A stretch of DNA of 64,000 nt from Sphingomonas natans (GCF_030546695.1 NZ_JAUOTP010000001.1:248001-312000); one strand, 5' to 3'; positions 25,057 through 34,367 are shown, counted from the stretch's first letter. Numbers and translations: made by a program. Notes: generated by a model not told the origin, from the letters alone.

Positions 25057-26768
25057 TTGCCCGTCGCCTGCGCCGACATGCTCTCGCGCAGGCCCGGCGT
25101 GCGCCGGTAGAGATATTGCTGCTGCGCCAGGCTCAGCAGATTATTCGCGACATAATAAAGCTGCAGCCCGGCCGCGAGCGGGGCGAAGAACAGCATCATC
25201 ATCCATGGCATGATCTGCATCACCTGCTGCTGCGCCGGATCGCCGGCGGGCGGGTTCATCTTGAACTGCAGCCACATGGTGACACCGAGCAGGATCGCGA
25301 GCACGCCAAGATGGAGGAAGCCCGGCGGATCGAAGGGCAGCACGCCGAACAGGTTGATCGGCGTCAGCGGATCGGGCGACGAGAGATCGCGGATCCAAAG
25401 CGCGAACGGCTGGTGACGCATCTCGATCGACAGCATCAGCACTTTGTAGAGCGCGATGAAGATCGGCATCTGGATGAAAATCGGCAGGCAGCCCGCGACC
25501 GGATTGACCTTCTCCGCCTGATACAGCTTCAGCATTTCCTGCTGGAGCCGCGGCTTGTCGTCCTTGTGGCGTTCCTGCAGCGCCTTCATCTTGGGCTGCA
25601 CCTTGCGCATCGAGGCCATCGACGCGAACTGCTTCTGCGCGACGGGGAAAAGCAGCGCGCGCACGCAGCAGGTGAGCAAGATGATCGCGACACCGAAATT
25701 GCCCACATGGGTGAACAGCCAGTCGAGCAAATAGAAGATCGGCTTCTCGAACCAGACGAACCAGCCCCAATCGACCGCGCGATCGAATTTGGCGACGCCC
25801 TGCGCCTGATAGGCGTCGAGCACCGACACTTCCTTGGCGCCCGCGAAGAAGCGCTGCTCGACCGAAGCGCTGCTGCGCGGCGCGATCTTCTGGAGCGGGG
25901 CGGCGACATCGGCCTGATAGCGGCCGCCGTCGCCGGCACGGAAGCCCGCGCCGACCGGAATATTCTGCGGCGGGACCAGAGCGGTCTGCCAATATTTGTC
26001 GCCGAAGCCGATCCAGCCGCCCGTCGTCTCGAAACGCTGGCCCGGAGCGCCCGCCTTATCGAGATCCTTGAAGCTCACCGAATAATCGGTCGCGCCGTTG
26101 AACGTGCCGATCGGGCCGGTGTGCATCGTCCAGCTCGAGGGATCCTTCGAGATGCCGACGCGGCTGACGAGCCCATAAGGACGGACGCCGATCGCCTGCG
26201 GCGCGAGATTCTCGACCGTCTGGGTGACGGTGAACATGTAGTTGGCGTCGATCGCGACACGCATCGCGAAGCGCTGGCCCTGGCCATTGTCCCAGCGGAG
26301 CGTGACCGGCGTGGTCGGCGTCAGGCGCGTGCCGTCCGCGGTCCAGACCGTATCGTCGCCGGGGAGCGCGATATTGTCGCCGCTCCAGCCGAAGCCCGCG
26401 AAATAGGCATCGGGCGTGCCGCGCGGCGAGAGCAAGCGGACGGGGGGCGAATTCTTGGCAACCGTCTCACGATGATCGAGCAGCACGAGATCGTCGATCC
26501 GGGCGCCCTTCAGGTTGATCGATCCGGCGACGCGCGGCGTGGCGATGGCGACGCGCGGCGTCTCGCGCATCACCAGCGCGCGATCGCGCACCGTCGTGGC
26601 GCTGTCGGGCATCGCCTCGGGCTTGGGCAAGGGCACGATCTTGCCGTCGACGATCTTGGTCGCCGGCGGATTCGACGGCGGCAGGAACCGTTCCGAAAGG
26701 AAGGTCCAGCCGATGAGCACGATCGCCGAGAGCACGATCGCCAGGATCAGGTTGCGCTGATTTTGCAC
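25053..26768 (-). CDS. yidC: Membrane protein insertase YidC
   Basis: Inner-membrane insertase and chaperone working alone or with SecYEG. The N-terminal anchor [18 protein letters not shown] is followed by a large periplasmic beta domain and the conserved five-helix core, including [34 protein letters not shown] and the terminal helix [20 protein letters not shown]. Length 571 residues is typical of Gram-negative YidC. The start is GTG at 26768. Confidence 0.97.
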   Translation of the reverse strand: MQNQRNLILAIVLSAIVLIGWTFLSERFLPPSNPPATKIVDGKIVPLPKPEAMPDSATTVRDRALVMRETPRVAIATPRVAGSINLKGARIDDLVLLDHRETVAKNSPPVRLLSPRGTPDAYFAGFGWSGDNIALPGDDTVWTADGTRLTPTTPVTLRWDNGQGQRFAMRVAIDANYMFTVTQTVENLAPQAIGVRPYGLVSRVGISKDPSSWTMHTGPIGTFNGATDYSVSFKDLDKAGAPGQRFETTGGWIGFGDKYWQTALVPPQNIPVGAGFRAGDGGRYQADVAAPLQKIAPRSSASVEQRFFAGAKEVSVLDAYQAQGVAKFDRAVDWGWFVWFEKPIFYLLDWLFTHVGNFGVAIILLTCCVRALLFPVAQKQFASMASMRKVQPKMKALQERHKDDKPRLQQEMLKLYQAEKVNPVAGCLPIFIQMPIFIALYKVLMLSIEMRHQPFALWIRDLSSPDPLTPINLFGVLPFDPPGFLHLGVLAILLGVTMWLQFKMNPPAGDPAQQQVMQIMPWMMMLFFAPLAAGLQLYYVANNLLSLAQQQYLYRRTPGLRESMSAQATGK

Positions 26769-26788
26769 GGTGTTTCAAGAACCTCGGG

Positions 26789-27001
26789 TCAGGGGACCGG
26801 ATCGTGGCCGCATCCGCCCCACGGTTGGCAGCGCAGGATGCGTTTCACCGCCAGCCAGGTGCCGGCGAGCGCCCCATAGCGCGTCCAGGCCTCGATCGCA
26901 TAGGCCGAGCATGAAGGCGAGTAGCGGCAGGTGGGCGGCAGCAGCCGGGACGGGCCGATCTGCCAGAATCGGGCGACCCAGATGAGGGGCGCCACGATCA
27001 T
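26789..27001 (-). CDS. yidD: Membrane protein insertion efficiency factor YidD
   Basis: A 70-residue membrane-associated protein that aids YidC-dependent insertion. PTCRYSPSCSAYAIEAW and LRCQPWGGCGHDPVP are diagnostic. The ATG overlaps the rnpA stop (ATGA). Confidence 0.95.
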   Translation of the reverse strand: MIVAPLIWVARFWQIGPSRLLPPTCRYSPSCSAYAIEAWTRYGALAGTWLAVKRILRCQPWGGCGHDPVP

Positions 27002-27354
27002 TTCGCGAGATCGCGCCGGATACGGCCGAGCGCCTTGGTGAGGTCCTGGACGAGCCCCGCATGATCGCGCGTGAGCGCGGCGGAGCGACCGATCAGGATA
27101 TGATCGGCCCCGGCGACGCCTTCGATCGGGTAGAGCGTGCGCGCCAGAGCGCGGAAACGCCGCTTGATCCGGTTGCGGACGACGGCGTTGCCGATCTTCT
27201 TGGTCACCGTGAAGCCCATGCCGAGCGTCGCATCCCCATCGCCACGCGGACGGACGAGGAGGACGAAGGCGGGCATCGCGGCGCGCTTTCCGCTATTGGC
27301 GGCGAGAAATTCGGAGCGTATCCGAAGTCCCCGCAGCGAATGCGTCTCGCTCAG
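26998..27354 (-). CDS. rnpA: Ribonuclease P protein component
   Basis: Protein subunit of RNase P, which matures tRNA 5' ends together with the catalytic [22 protein letters not shown] is the RNA-binding signature. The first ATG (27276) would drop the conserved N-terminal strand: codons upstream read [20 protein letters not shown], which matches the usual RnpA N-terminus. Between that segment and the rpmH stop there is no ATG, GTG or TTG in frame. I therefore extend the gene to CTG at 27354, which overlaps the rpmH stop (CTGA) and gives 118 residues, the normal length. A second CTG at 27336 is possible. Confidence 0.85.
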   Translation of the reverse strand: MSETHSLRGLRIRSEFLAANSGKRAAMPAFVLLVRPRGDGDATLGMGFTVTKKIGNAVVRNRIKRRFRALARTLYPIEGVAGADHILIGRSAALTRDHAGLVQDLTKALGRIRRDLAK

Positions 27355-27485
27355 GCGGAGAGCTTGTTGCGGCCGCGCGAACGGCGGGCGGCGAGCACCT
27401 TGCGGCCGCCGGGCGTTGCGCTCCGGCTGCGGAAACCGTGGCGACGCTTGCGCACCAGGTTGCTCGGCTGAAAGGTCCGCTTCAT
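27351..27485 (-). CDS. rpmH: Ribosomal protein bL34
   Basis: A 44-residue, highly basic protein: [18 protein letters not shown] and the C-terminal [18 protein letters not shown] are near-invariant in bL34. First gene of the rpmH-rnpA-yidD-yidC-engB run. The stop overlaps the proposed rnpA start. Confidence 0.98.
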   Translation of the reverse strand: MKRTFQPSNLVRKRRHGFRSRSATPGGRKVLAARRSRGRNKLSA

Positions 27486-27530
27486 CTCAATCAATCCCTC
27501 TGGCGTCGTGTCCCGCAGGACCCGCAATGC

Positions 27531-27555
27531 AAAAGGCCGCCCAAAAACGGCGGCC
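27531..27555 (-). terminator. Intrinsic terminator upstream of rpmH
   Basis: On the minus strand GGCCGCC and GGCGGCC pair over seven bases around a loop of seven (GTTTTTG), followed by TTTTGC. It would end transcription coming from the PGPGW membrane protein gene and insulate rpmH. Confidence 0.65.
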
Positions 27556-27608
27556 GTCAGGGCGGTGCCACTATGGGCAAGGCGGCGGAAAGTCAATCCG
27601 GGCGATGA

Positions 27609-27920
27609 TCAATCGGCACCGGCGATCCGCGCCTTGGCGATCGCGCGGCGGCGGAGCGCGCTGCGCCGTCGCATCGCATGATCGCACACCGATCCCGTCT
27701 TCGGCCAACGGCGCTTGAGCTGCGCGTAACGCCGCCGCGCCCAGGCGGAATTGCGCAGCAGCAGGACAAGACCCGCGGCGAAGACGAAGATCCCGCCTGG
27801 CCCCGGCAGCACGCCGACGAAGGGCGACAGCACGACCAGGAACCAGCCCAGGCCGAGCAGGCAGAGCCGCATATGGCCAGTCTGCGCTTTCATCATGGAA
27901 GGATATGGGGTGTCCGCCAT
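27609..27920 (-). CDS. PGPGW-type small membrane protein
   Basis: A 103-residue protein with two hydrophobic segments, MRLCLLGLGWFLVVLSPFVG and IFVFAAGLVLLLRNSAWA, linked by VLPGPGG, the core of the family named after a PGPGW motif. The C-terminal third is strongly basic (RRRRSALRRRAIAKAR-like composition). The function of the family is unknown. Internal ATGs at codons 9, 10 and 17 are alternative starts. Confidence 0.75.
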   Translation of the reverse strand: MADTPYPSMMKAQTGHMRLCLLGLGWFLVVLSPFVGVLPGPGGIFVFAAGLVLLLRNSAWARRRYAQLKRRWPKTGSVCDHAMRRRSALRRRAIAKARIAGAD

Positions 27921-28030
27921 GACAAGGGCAAGTCGCGGGGCCGCAGGAAGGTTCCGGTTCGTCGCGCGGCAATGATTTGCAACGGCGGAAAACCCGCTAT
28001 CGTCGGCGCGGGGCAGGGGGAGTTCCGAAC

Positions 28031-29539
28031 TTGGTCGCGCATGTCTCGACGGTGGCGTTCCTGGGGCTGGAGGCGCGCGGCGTCGAAGTGCAGGTGCAGG
28101 TGGCGCCGGGCGTGCCGTCGTTCGTGGTCGTCGGTCTGCCCGACAAGGCTGTCGCCGAGAGCCGCGAGCGGGTGCGCGCCGCGCTCCAGGCGATCGGCCT
28201 CGCCCTCCCGCCCAAGCGGATCACGGTCAACCTCTCGCCCGCGGACCTGCCCAAGGAGGGCTCGCATTACGATCTGCCGATCGCGCTCGGGCTGCTCGGC
28301 GCGATGGGCGTCGTCGATGCCGAGACGCTGGCCGGCTATCTCGTCGTCGGCGAGCTCGGGCTCGACGGGCGGATCGCCGCCTCGCCCGGCGTGCTGCTGG
28401 CCGCGATCCACGCGGCCGAACGGTCGCTCGGCCTGATCTGCCCCGCCGCGCAAGGCCCGGAAGCGGCGTGGGCGGGATCGGTCGAGGTGATCACCGCCCC
28501 CGATCTGATGGCCTTGCTCGATCATTTCCGCGGCGCCAGCGCGCTGGTCCCGTCGCAGCCGGGGCGGGCCGAACTCCAGGCGCACGGCCCCGATCTCGCG
28601 CAGGTCAAAGGGCAGGAGACCGCCAAGCGCGCGCTGGAGATCGCCGCCGCCGGCGGACACAATCTGCTGTTCGTCGGCCCGCCCGGCGCGGGCAAGTCGC
28701 TGATGGCCGCCTGCCTTCCCGGCATCCTCCCGCCGCTCACCCCGGCCGAGGCGCTGGAAGTGTCGATGGTGTCGAGCGTCGCGGGCACGCTGGAGGGCGG
28801 CAAGCTCTCGCGCAGCCGCCCGTTCCGCAGCCCGCATCATTCCGCCTCGATGGCCGCGCTCGTCGGCGGCGGGCTCAAGGTCAAGCCGGGCGAGGTCAGC
28901 CTCGCGCATCTCGGCGTGCTGTTCCTCGACGAACTGCCCGAATTCCAGCGGCCCGTGCTCGATTCGCTCCGCCAGCCGCTGGAGACGGGGCGCGTCTCGG
29001 TCGCGCGCGCCAACAGCCACGTCACCTTCCCGGCGCGCGTCCAGCTGATTGCGGCAATGAATCCGTGCCGCTGCGGGCATCTCGGCGATCCCGGCCAAGC
29101 CTGCTCGCGCGCGCCGCGCTGCGCCGCCGATTATCAGGCGAAGGTCTCGGGACCGCTGCTCGACCGGATCGACATGCATGTCGAGGTGGCGAGCGTCAGC
29201 GCCGCCGATCTCGTCCTCCCGCCGCCCGCCGAGGGATCGACGCAGGTCCGCGCGCGCGTCGCCGCGGCCCGCGCGCTCCAGACCGCGCGCTTCGCCGGCG
29301 AGCCCGTACGGACCAATGCCGAGGCCGACGGCGAACTGCTCGATCGGTTCGCCACGCCCGACGATCCCGGCCGCAAACTGCTGGCGCAGGCAGCCGAAGC
29401 GATGCGGCTGTCGGCGCGGGGCTATCACCGCGTGCTGCGCGTCGCGCGGACGATTGCGGACCTTGGCGGCAGCGAAGGCGTTGGTCGCATCCATGTCGCC
29501 GAAGCGCTCAGCTATCGGCGGCAACCGCCGCGCGCCTGA
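28031..29539 (+). CDS. comM: YifB/ComM-family Mg-chelatase-like AAA ATPase
   Basis: A 502-residue AAA+ protein. The N-terminal Lon-protease-like fold (STVAFLGLEARGVEVQV, FVVVGLPDKAVAESRERVRA) precedes the ATPase with Walker A GPPGAGKS, Walker B VLFLDELPEF, and a zinc-type segment MNPCRCGHLGD. ComM is a branch-migration helicase assisting integration during natural transformation where it has been studied. TTG at 28031 is chosen because conserved sequence begins there and GGGGAG lies about eight bases upstream. Confidence 0.92.
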   Translation: MVAHVSTVAFLGLEARGVEVQVQVAPGVPSFVVVGLPDKAVAESRERVRAALQAIGLALPPKRITVNLSPADLPKEGSHYDLPIALGLLGAMGVVDAETLAGYLVVGELGLDGRIAASPGVLLAAIHAAERSLGLICPAAQGPEAAWAGSVEVITAPDLMALLDHFRGASALVPSQPGRAELQAHGPDLAQVKGQETAKRALEIAAAGGHNLLFVGPPGAGKSLMAACLPGILPPLTPAEALEVSMVSSVAGTLEGGKLSRSRPFRSPHHSASMAALVGGGLKVKPGEVSLAHLGVLFLDELPEFQRPVLDSLRQPLETGRVSVARANSHVTFPARVQLIAAMNPCRCGHLGDPGQACSRAPRCAADYQAKVSGPLLDRIDMHVEVASVSAADLVLPPPAEGSTQVRARVAAARALQTARFAGEPVRTNAEADGELLDRFATPDDPGRKLLAQAAEAMRLSARGYHRVLRVARTIADLGGSEGVGRIHVAEALSYRRQPPRA

Positions 29540-29550
29540 GGTGATTCCAC

Positions 29551-29958
29551 GTGAACGAGATGCTGACCCCGATCCGCCGCTTCGCCGATTTCCGCGGCCG
29601 ATCCGATCGCTCGGAATTCTGGCTGTTCATGCTCGGCGTCGTCATCGCCGAGGCGATCCTTGCGACGATCGATCAGGCGCTCGGCTTCGGCCGGCTCGAT
29701 CGCAGCTGGCAGACCTTCAACTGGGGCATGGCCGGCATGGCCGATTGGAATGGCGGCTTCCTGTCCGCGATATTCTGGCTGGCGATGCTGATTCCGCTCC
29801 TGTCGGTGTCGGTCCGTCGCCTGCACGACGCCAATCACAGCGGCGCGTGGCTGCTCCTGTTCTTCGTCCCGGTGATTGGCTGGCTCGTGCTGCTGATCTT
29901 CTACACGCAGGCCTCGTGGCCGGTCGTCAATCGCTGGGGTCCGCCGCGGACGCTTTGA
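29551..29958 (+). CDS. DUF805 inner-membrane protein
   Basis: A 135-residue protein with the DUF805 pattern: FADFRGRSDRSEFWLFML at the N-terminus, LIPLLSVSVRRLHDANHSGAW in the middle, then PVIGWLVLLIFYTQ. Three to four membrane helices are apparent. The family has no settled function. GTG at 29551 is preceded by GAGGTG; an ATG three codons later is possible. It follows comM by 11 bases, likely in one transcript. Confidence 0.88.
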   Translation: MNEMLTPIRRFADFRGRSDRSEFWLFMLGVVIAEAILATIDQALGFGRLDRSWQTFNWGMAGMADWNGGFLSAIFWLAMLIPLLSVSVRRLHDANHSGAWLLLFFVPVIGWLVLLIFYTQASWPVVNRWGPPRTL

Positions 29959-30002
29959 CGCAGTTGCGAGCCGGCGTCCGCTCGGCTAACCGCACCCCGC
30001 GT

Positions 30003-30086
30003 GCCCCTGTGGTGAAATGGTAGACGCGTCCGACTCAAAATCGGATTCCGCAAGGAGTGCTGGTTCGAGTCCGGCCAGGGGCACCA
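30003..30086 (+). tRNA. tRNA-Leu(CAA)
   Basis: The acceptor arm GCCCCTG pairs with CAGGGGC, followed by A and an encoded CCA. The anticodon stem TCCGA/TCGGA encloses the loop CTCAAAA with anticodon CAA. A long variable arm and T-loop TTCGAGT are as expected for a class II leucine tRNA. Confidence 0.95.
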
Positions 30087-30108
30087 CGCAATAACAGCGG
30101 GAGGATCG

Positions 30109-30708
30109 ATGAGCGGAACCACCGAGCCCGAGCCCCCCGCCAAGCTGCCCGTGCCGCAGGAGGTCGCCGATGCGGTCCGCACGCTCATCCGTTGGTCCGG
30201 CGACGATCCCGAGCGCGAGGGCCTGCTCGATACGCCCAACCGCGTCGCGCGCGCGTGGAAGGAATATTGCCAGGGCTATCTCGAGGATCCCGCGTACCAT
30301 CTGAGCCGGACCTTCGAGGAGGTGGGCGGCTATGACGAGATCGTGCTGCTGAAGGCGATCCCGTTCCAGTCGCATTGCGAGCATCATATGGCGCCGATCG
30401 TCGGCACCGCCTCGATCGCCTATCTGCCGCGCGATCGCGTCGTCGGCATCTCGAAGCTCGCGCGCGTGCTCCACGGTTTCGCGAGCCGGCTGCAGGTGCA
30501 GGAGCGGCTCACCGCCGAGGTCGCCGACTGCATCTGGGAGCATCTTCATCCGCACGGCGTCGCGGTCGTCGTCGAGGCACAGCATGGCTGCATGACCGGG
30601 CGCGGCGTGCGCGTCCACGGCGTCGGCATGACGACGAGCCGGATGATGGGCGTGTTCCGCGAAGATGAGAGAAGCCGCCGCGAAGTGCTTGCTTTGATGG
30701 GATATTGA
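30109..30708 (+). CDS. folE: GTP cyclohydrolase I
   Basis: Converts GTP to 7,8-dihydroneopterin triphosphate, the entry step of folate synthesis. The zinc ligands lie in SHCEHHMAP and AQHGCMTGRG, and VVGISKLARVLHGFASRLQVQ is the conserved helix. The N-terminal EREGLLDTPNRVARAWKEY segment fits the family. Length 199 residues. It follows the tRNA-Leu gene by 22 bases. Confidence 0.97.
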   Translation: MSGTTEPEPPAKLPVPQEVADAVRTLIRWSGDDPEREGLLDTPNRVARAWKEYCQGYLEDPAYHLSRTFEEVGGYDEIVLLKAIPFQSHCEHHMAPIVGTASIAYLPRDRVVGISKLARVLHGFASRLQVQERLTAEVADCIWEHLHPHGVAVVVEAQHGCMTGRGVRVHGVGMTTSRMMGVFREDERSRREVLALMGY

Positions 30709-30722
30709 TTACTCTCAAAAAG

Positions 30723-30808
30723 TTCCGCTTGTCCTGAGCTTGTCGAAGGGCCGTCCTTTCTTTCGCGGAACAGAAGAACGGTGCTTCGACAGGCTCAGCA
30801 CGAACGGT
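30723..30808. repeat. REP-like palindromic repeat, class A copy 4
   Basis: Arms GTCCTGAGCTTGTCGAAGGG and GCTTCGACAGGCTCAGCACG, with a centre holding TTTCTTTCGCGGAACAGAAG. Located between the convergent folE and ligD genes. This copy is the closest in the window to the one inside ligD. Confidence 0.92.
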
Positions 30809-30819
30809 TCATGTGAAGC

Positions 30820-33423
30820 TCAAAGCTCCGGCAGCCTTTGCTTCGCCTGTGCCCAGCCCTTGAGCGCCTTCGAGCCCGCCCGCTTCAGCAGCTCCTCCAC
30901 GTCGAGGATCGTGAAGCGGCCGCCGCTCTCGGTCTCCTCCAGCTCGTCCCATGTGATCGGCGCGGCGACCGGCGCATTGGTGCGCGCCCGCGCCGAATAG
31001 GGCAATACCGCGGTCGCGCCGCGCTGGTTGCGCAGCCAGTCGAGGAAGATGCGGCCCTTGCGCTCGGTTTTCTTCATGTTGGCGGTGAAGCGATCGGGAT
31101 GCGCTTCGGAGATGGCGCGCGCGAAGCGGCTCGCGAAATCCTTGACCTCGGGCCAGGCGCGGCTCGCATCGAGCGGCACGACGACATGCACGCCCTTACC
31201 GCCCGAGAGGAGAGGCCAGCTCGCCAGCCCCATCTCGCCGAGCACGTCGCGCAGCTGGGAGGCGGCGCGGCGCACCGCATCGAAGCCCAGCCCTTCGTCG
31301 GGATCGAGATCGAAGACGAGCCGATCGGGCATCTCGACGTCGGCGACCTTCGATCCCCAGCCATGGAATTCGATCGCGCCCATCTGGACGCAGGTCAGCA
31401 GGCCCTTGGCATCGTCGAGATAGAGATAGGGCTCGTCATGCCCGTCTTTCTCGCGGATCGGGACATGCTTGACCGCGTCGCCGAAGCTGCCCGCATCATG
31501 CTTCTGGAAGAAGCACGCTTTGGCGCGGCCCTGCGGGCAGCGGACGAGGCTCACCGGACGATCGCCGAGCCATTCCAGCATCGGATCGACGATGCGCAGA
31601 TAATAATCGGCGAGCTGGCCCTTGGTCAGCCCGCTCTCGGGATAGATGACGCGATCGGGATTGGTGATCGTGACGGGAGAGGGCGTTGCTTTGCCCTTCT
31701 TCTCTTCCGCTTGTGTTGAGCTTGTCGAAGCGCCGCTTTTCTTCTTTTTTGCGTTCGACGAAGAGGATGACGGCGCTTCGACAAGCTCAGGGCGAACGGG
31801 CGAGGGTGTCTCCAGTACCACCTCGCTGGCCGGCTTGTCCTCTCGCAGCGCGATAAAGCTCGGATGACGCAGCACGCCCTCGTCGGTGAATTCGGTGAAG
31901 GCGACTTCGGCGACGAGCTTGGGAGCGATCCAGTGCGCGCCGCGGACGGCCGCGCGCGGGGCGGGGACGGTGGCTGTCTTCTGTTCGAGCGGCGCCATTC
32001 GCTCCATCAGCATGTCGATCGTCTTCATGTCGAAGCCGGTGCCCGCCTTGCCGGCGTAACGCAGCGCGCCATTTTCGTGCAGGCCGAGCAGCAGCGAGCG
32101 GAAGCCGCGCCCCTTGTCCGAGGGCGTCCAGCCGACGATGACAAATTCCTGGCGGTGGATGCACTTAATCTTGAGCCAGCTCTGCGAGCGTCGGCCGACG
32201 CGATAGGGCGCATCCGCGCGCTTCGAAATGATGCCCTCGAGGCCTTGCCCGCAGAGACTTGCGAACAGTTTCTCGCCTTGCCCGGCGATGTGATCGGCAT
32301 AATGGAACGGCGCATCGACACCTTCCAGCAGCGCCGCGAGCCGCGCCTTGCGATCGAGATTGGAGAGGGCGGTCAGATCCGCGCCATCCTGTTCGAGGAT
32401 GTCAAAGGCGAAATAGGCCAGCGTGCCGCCGCCTCCCTTCAGGCTCGCCTGCAGCGCCTGGAAGCTCGGATGGCCCTGCGCATCGAGCGCGACGACCTCG
32501 CCGTCGATCAGCGCCGATCCGGGCAGCGCCGCGGCTGCGGCGACGATGGGCGAGAAGCGATCCGACCAGTCGAGCCCGGTGCGGGTGAACGCCTTGGCCT
32601 TGCCGCCGCCGATCGCGAGCAGGGTCCGGTATCCGTCATATTTGACCTCGTGGATCCAGTCCGATCCCGTCGGCACATGATCGACGAGCGTCGCGAGCTG
32701 TGGTTCGCGAAAAGCGGCCAGGGGCAGGGCCTTACCGGGCTTCTTTGCCTTCTTCTTGGACAGAGGCTCGGCGGTAGCAACCTCAGTCTGCTGGTCCGCA
32801 GCCTGATCCGAATGCCACACGCTCTTGCCGCCGGCGCCCGCCGCGATCTCGACCATCGTCCGCCCGGTCTCGACCGAGGTCAGCGCCTGATCGACGAGAT
32901 CGCCGCTGCCGCCCGCAAACTCGTCCTGGATCTTGCGCAGCAGCCAGTTCTCGCGCTTCTCGCCGGGGCGGGGCTTGAGGCGGATCATCAGCCATTCGCC
33001 CTTCATCCGCTCGCCCTGCAGCGTGAAGTGGAGATGGCCTTCGAGGATCGTCTTGCGTGGATCCTTGTCCGGGTGCGGCGTCCAAGTGCCGCGATCCCAC
33101 AGCATCACCGTTCCGCCGCCATACTCGCCCTTGGGGATCGTCCCCTCGAAGGTCGCATAGCCCAGCGGATGATCCTCGGTGCGGACCGCAAGGCGCTTGT
33201 CGTCGGGGTCGAGGCTGGGGCCGCGCGTCACCGCCCAGCTCTTGAGCACCCCGTCCAGCTCCAGCCGGAAATCCCAATGCAGCCGCGTCGCATCATGCTT
33301 CTGGACCATGAACAAATGGCTGCCCGCCGCGCCGATCGTGCCGGCGGGCTCGGCAGTCTTCTTGAAGTCGCGCTTGGCATTGTAGGTCGCGAGCGGATCG
33401 GCGGCGGGCGCGGCGCGGGCCAT
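30820..33423 (-). CDS. ligD: ATP-dependent DNA ligase D (PE-LIG-POL)
   Basis: An 867-residue multidomain enzyme of bacterial non-homologous end joining. The order is 3'-phosphoesterase (MVQKHDATRLHWDFRLELDG, about 10-170), ATP-dependent ligase (HEVKYDGYRTLLAI with the active Lys in EVKYDGYR, about 240-540) and archaeo-eukaryotic primase-like polymerase (from about 575, TNPDRVIYPESG, RCPQGRAKACFFQKH, VFDLDPDEG with metal Asps). Residues about 542-572, the linker between ligase and polymerase, are encoded by an inserted palindromic repeat. The partner ku gene follows upstream on the same strand, 11 bases apart. The reading frame is intact across the repeat. Confidence 0.96.
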   Translation of the reverse strand: MARAAPAADPLATYNAKRDFKKTAEPAGTIGAAGSHLFMVQKHDATRLHWDFRLELDGVLKSWAVTRGPSLDPDDKRLAVRTEDHPLGYATFEGTIPKGEYGGGTVMLWDRGTWTPHPDKDPRKTILEGHLHFTLQGERMKGEWLMIRLKPRPGEKRENWLLRKIQDEFAGGSGDLVDQALTSVETGRTMVEIAAGAGGKSVWHSDQAADQQTEVATAEPLSKKKAKKPGKALPLAAFREPQLATLVDHVPTGSDWIHEVKYDGYRTLLAIGGGKAKAFTRTGLDWSDRFSPIVAAAAALPGSALIDGEVVALDAQGHPSFQALQASLKGGGGTLAYFAFDILEQDGADLTALSNLDRKARLAALLEGVDAPFHYADHIAGQGEKLFASLCGQGLEGIISKRADAPYRVGRRSQSWLKIKCIHRQEFVIVGWTPSDKGRGFRSLLLGLHENGALRYAGKAGTGFDMKTIDMLMERMAPLEQKTATVPAPRAAVRGAHWIAPKLVAEVAFTEFTDEGVLRHPSFIALREDKPASEVVLETPSPVRPELVEAPSSSSSNAKKKKSGASTSSTQAEEKKGKATPSPVTITNPDRVIYPESGLTKGQLADYYLRIVDPMLEWLGDRPVSLVRCPQGRAKACFFQKHDAGSFGDAVKHVPIREKDGHDEPYLYLDDAKGLLTCVQMGAIEFHGWGSKVADVEMPDRLVFDLDPDEGLGFDAVRRAASQLRDVLGEMGLASWPLLSGGKGVHVVVPLDASRAWPEVKDFASRFARAISEAHPDRFTANMKKTERKGRIFLDWLRNQRGATAVLPYSARARTNAPVAAPITWDELEETESGGRFTILDVEELLKRAGSKALKGWAQAKQRLPEL
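31705..31800. repeat. REP-like palindromic repeat, class A copy 5, inside ligD
   Basis: GTTGAGCTTGTCGAAGCGCCG and CGGCGCTTCGACAAGCTCAGG form perfect-looking arms around a centre rich in T on the plus strand. The 96 bases lie wholly in the ligD coding region and are a multiple of three. They encode a linker beginning RPELVEAP and ending GASTSSTQAEE, with a SSSSSNAKKKK centre. Identity to the intergenic copy at 30723 is obvious by eye. Confidence 0.9.
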
Positions 33424-33434
33424 GAGCTACGCCG

Positions 33435-34367
33435 TCACCCGACCGCGCGTTTGCGTGCCGGCGCCTTGCGCGGCGCGCGGCGCGGTGCCGGCTTGGCATC
33501 CTCGCTCGCCGCCTTCTTCGCCGCGGTCGGCTTGGCCGAGGCCTTCGCCGGCTTCGTCGCCACGGCGTCGTCGGTCGCCGCGCCCGGCTTTTCCAGCGAG
33601 CGCTTCAGCGCCGCCATCAGATCGACCACGTTGGATCCGCGCGACTGCGCCGGCGCCTCCTCCTCGACATCGAGCGTCTTGCCCTTGCGCTTCTTGTCGA
33701 TCAGCTCCTTCAGCGCATCGACATAGCGATCGTGGAATTCGCCCGCGTCGAAGGTCGCAGTCTTCTTGTCGATCAACGTCGTCGCCAGATCGAGGAGGTC
33801 GGCTTCGGGTTTCTGGTCGGGGATGTCGCGGAAATAGGCCTGCGCCTTGTTGACCTCGTCCGAATAACGCAGCGTCTCCAGTACCATGCCGCGCCCGCAC
33901 GGCTTGAGGCTGACGACATATTCGCGGCCGCGCAGCGCGAGCTGGCCCAAGCCCACCTTCTTCGCCCGGCGCAGCGCCTCGCGCAGGACGATGAACGCCT
34001 CCTCGGCGAGATCGTCGGCGGGCACCACGAAATAGGGCTTGTCGTAATAGATGGCGTCGATCTCGCTCTGATCGACGAACTGGGTCAGATCGAGCGTCTT
34101 CTTGCTCTCCAGCTTCACGCTTTCGATCTCTTCGTCGCTGATCAGGACATATTTGCCCTTCTCATATTCGAAGCCCTTGACGATCTCGTCGGGATCGACC
34201 GGCCCGATGCCGGGAGCGACCTTCTCATATTTGATGCGCTTGCCCGAAGGCTCGTGGATCTGGTTGAAGGCGACGGTCGCGCCGCTGCGCGTGGCCGAAT
34301 AGATCTCGACGGGGATCGAGACAAGCGCGAGGCGGATCTGCCCCTGCCAGTAGGCGCGCGCGGCCAT
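33435..34367 (-). CDS. ku: Non-homologous end-joining protein Ku
   Basis: Homodimeric Ku that encircles DNA ends and recruits LigD. The N-terminus RAYWQGQIRLALVSIPVEIY and the segments HEPSGKRIKYEKV and AYYDKPYFVVP-like core are characteristic. The C-terminal 60 residues are Ala/Lys-rich, the DNA-binding tail expected of bacterial Ku. Length 310 residues. It is transcribed just ahead of ligD. Confidence 0.96.
   Translation of the reverse strand: MAARAYWQGQIRLALVSIPVEIYSATRSGATVAFNQIHEPSGKRIKYEKVAPGIGPVDPDEIVKGFEYEKGKYVLISDEEIESVKLESKKTLDLTQFVDQSEIDAIYYDKPYFVVPADDLAEEAFIVLREALRRAKKVGLGQLALRGREYVVSLKPCGRGMVLETLRYSDEVNKAQAYFRDIPDQKPEADLLDLATTLIDKKTATFDAGEFHDRYVDALKELIDKKRKGKTLDVEEEAPAQSRGSNVVDLMAALKRSLEKPGAATDDAVATKPAKASAKPTAAKKAASEDAKPAPRRAPRKAPARKRAVG

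Noticed and set aside
31705-31800. Possibility that the repeat in ligD marks a disrupted pseudogene
   Set aside because: The reading frame continues without stop, and both flanking catalytic domains are complete.
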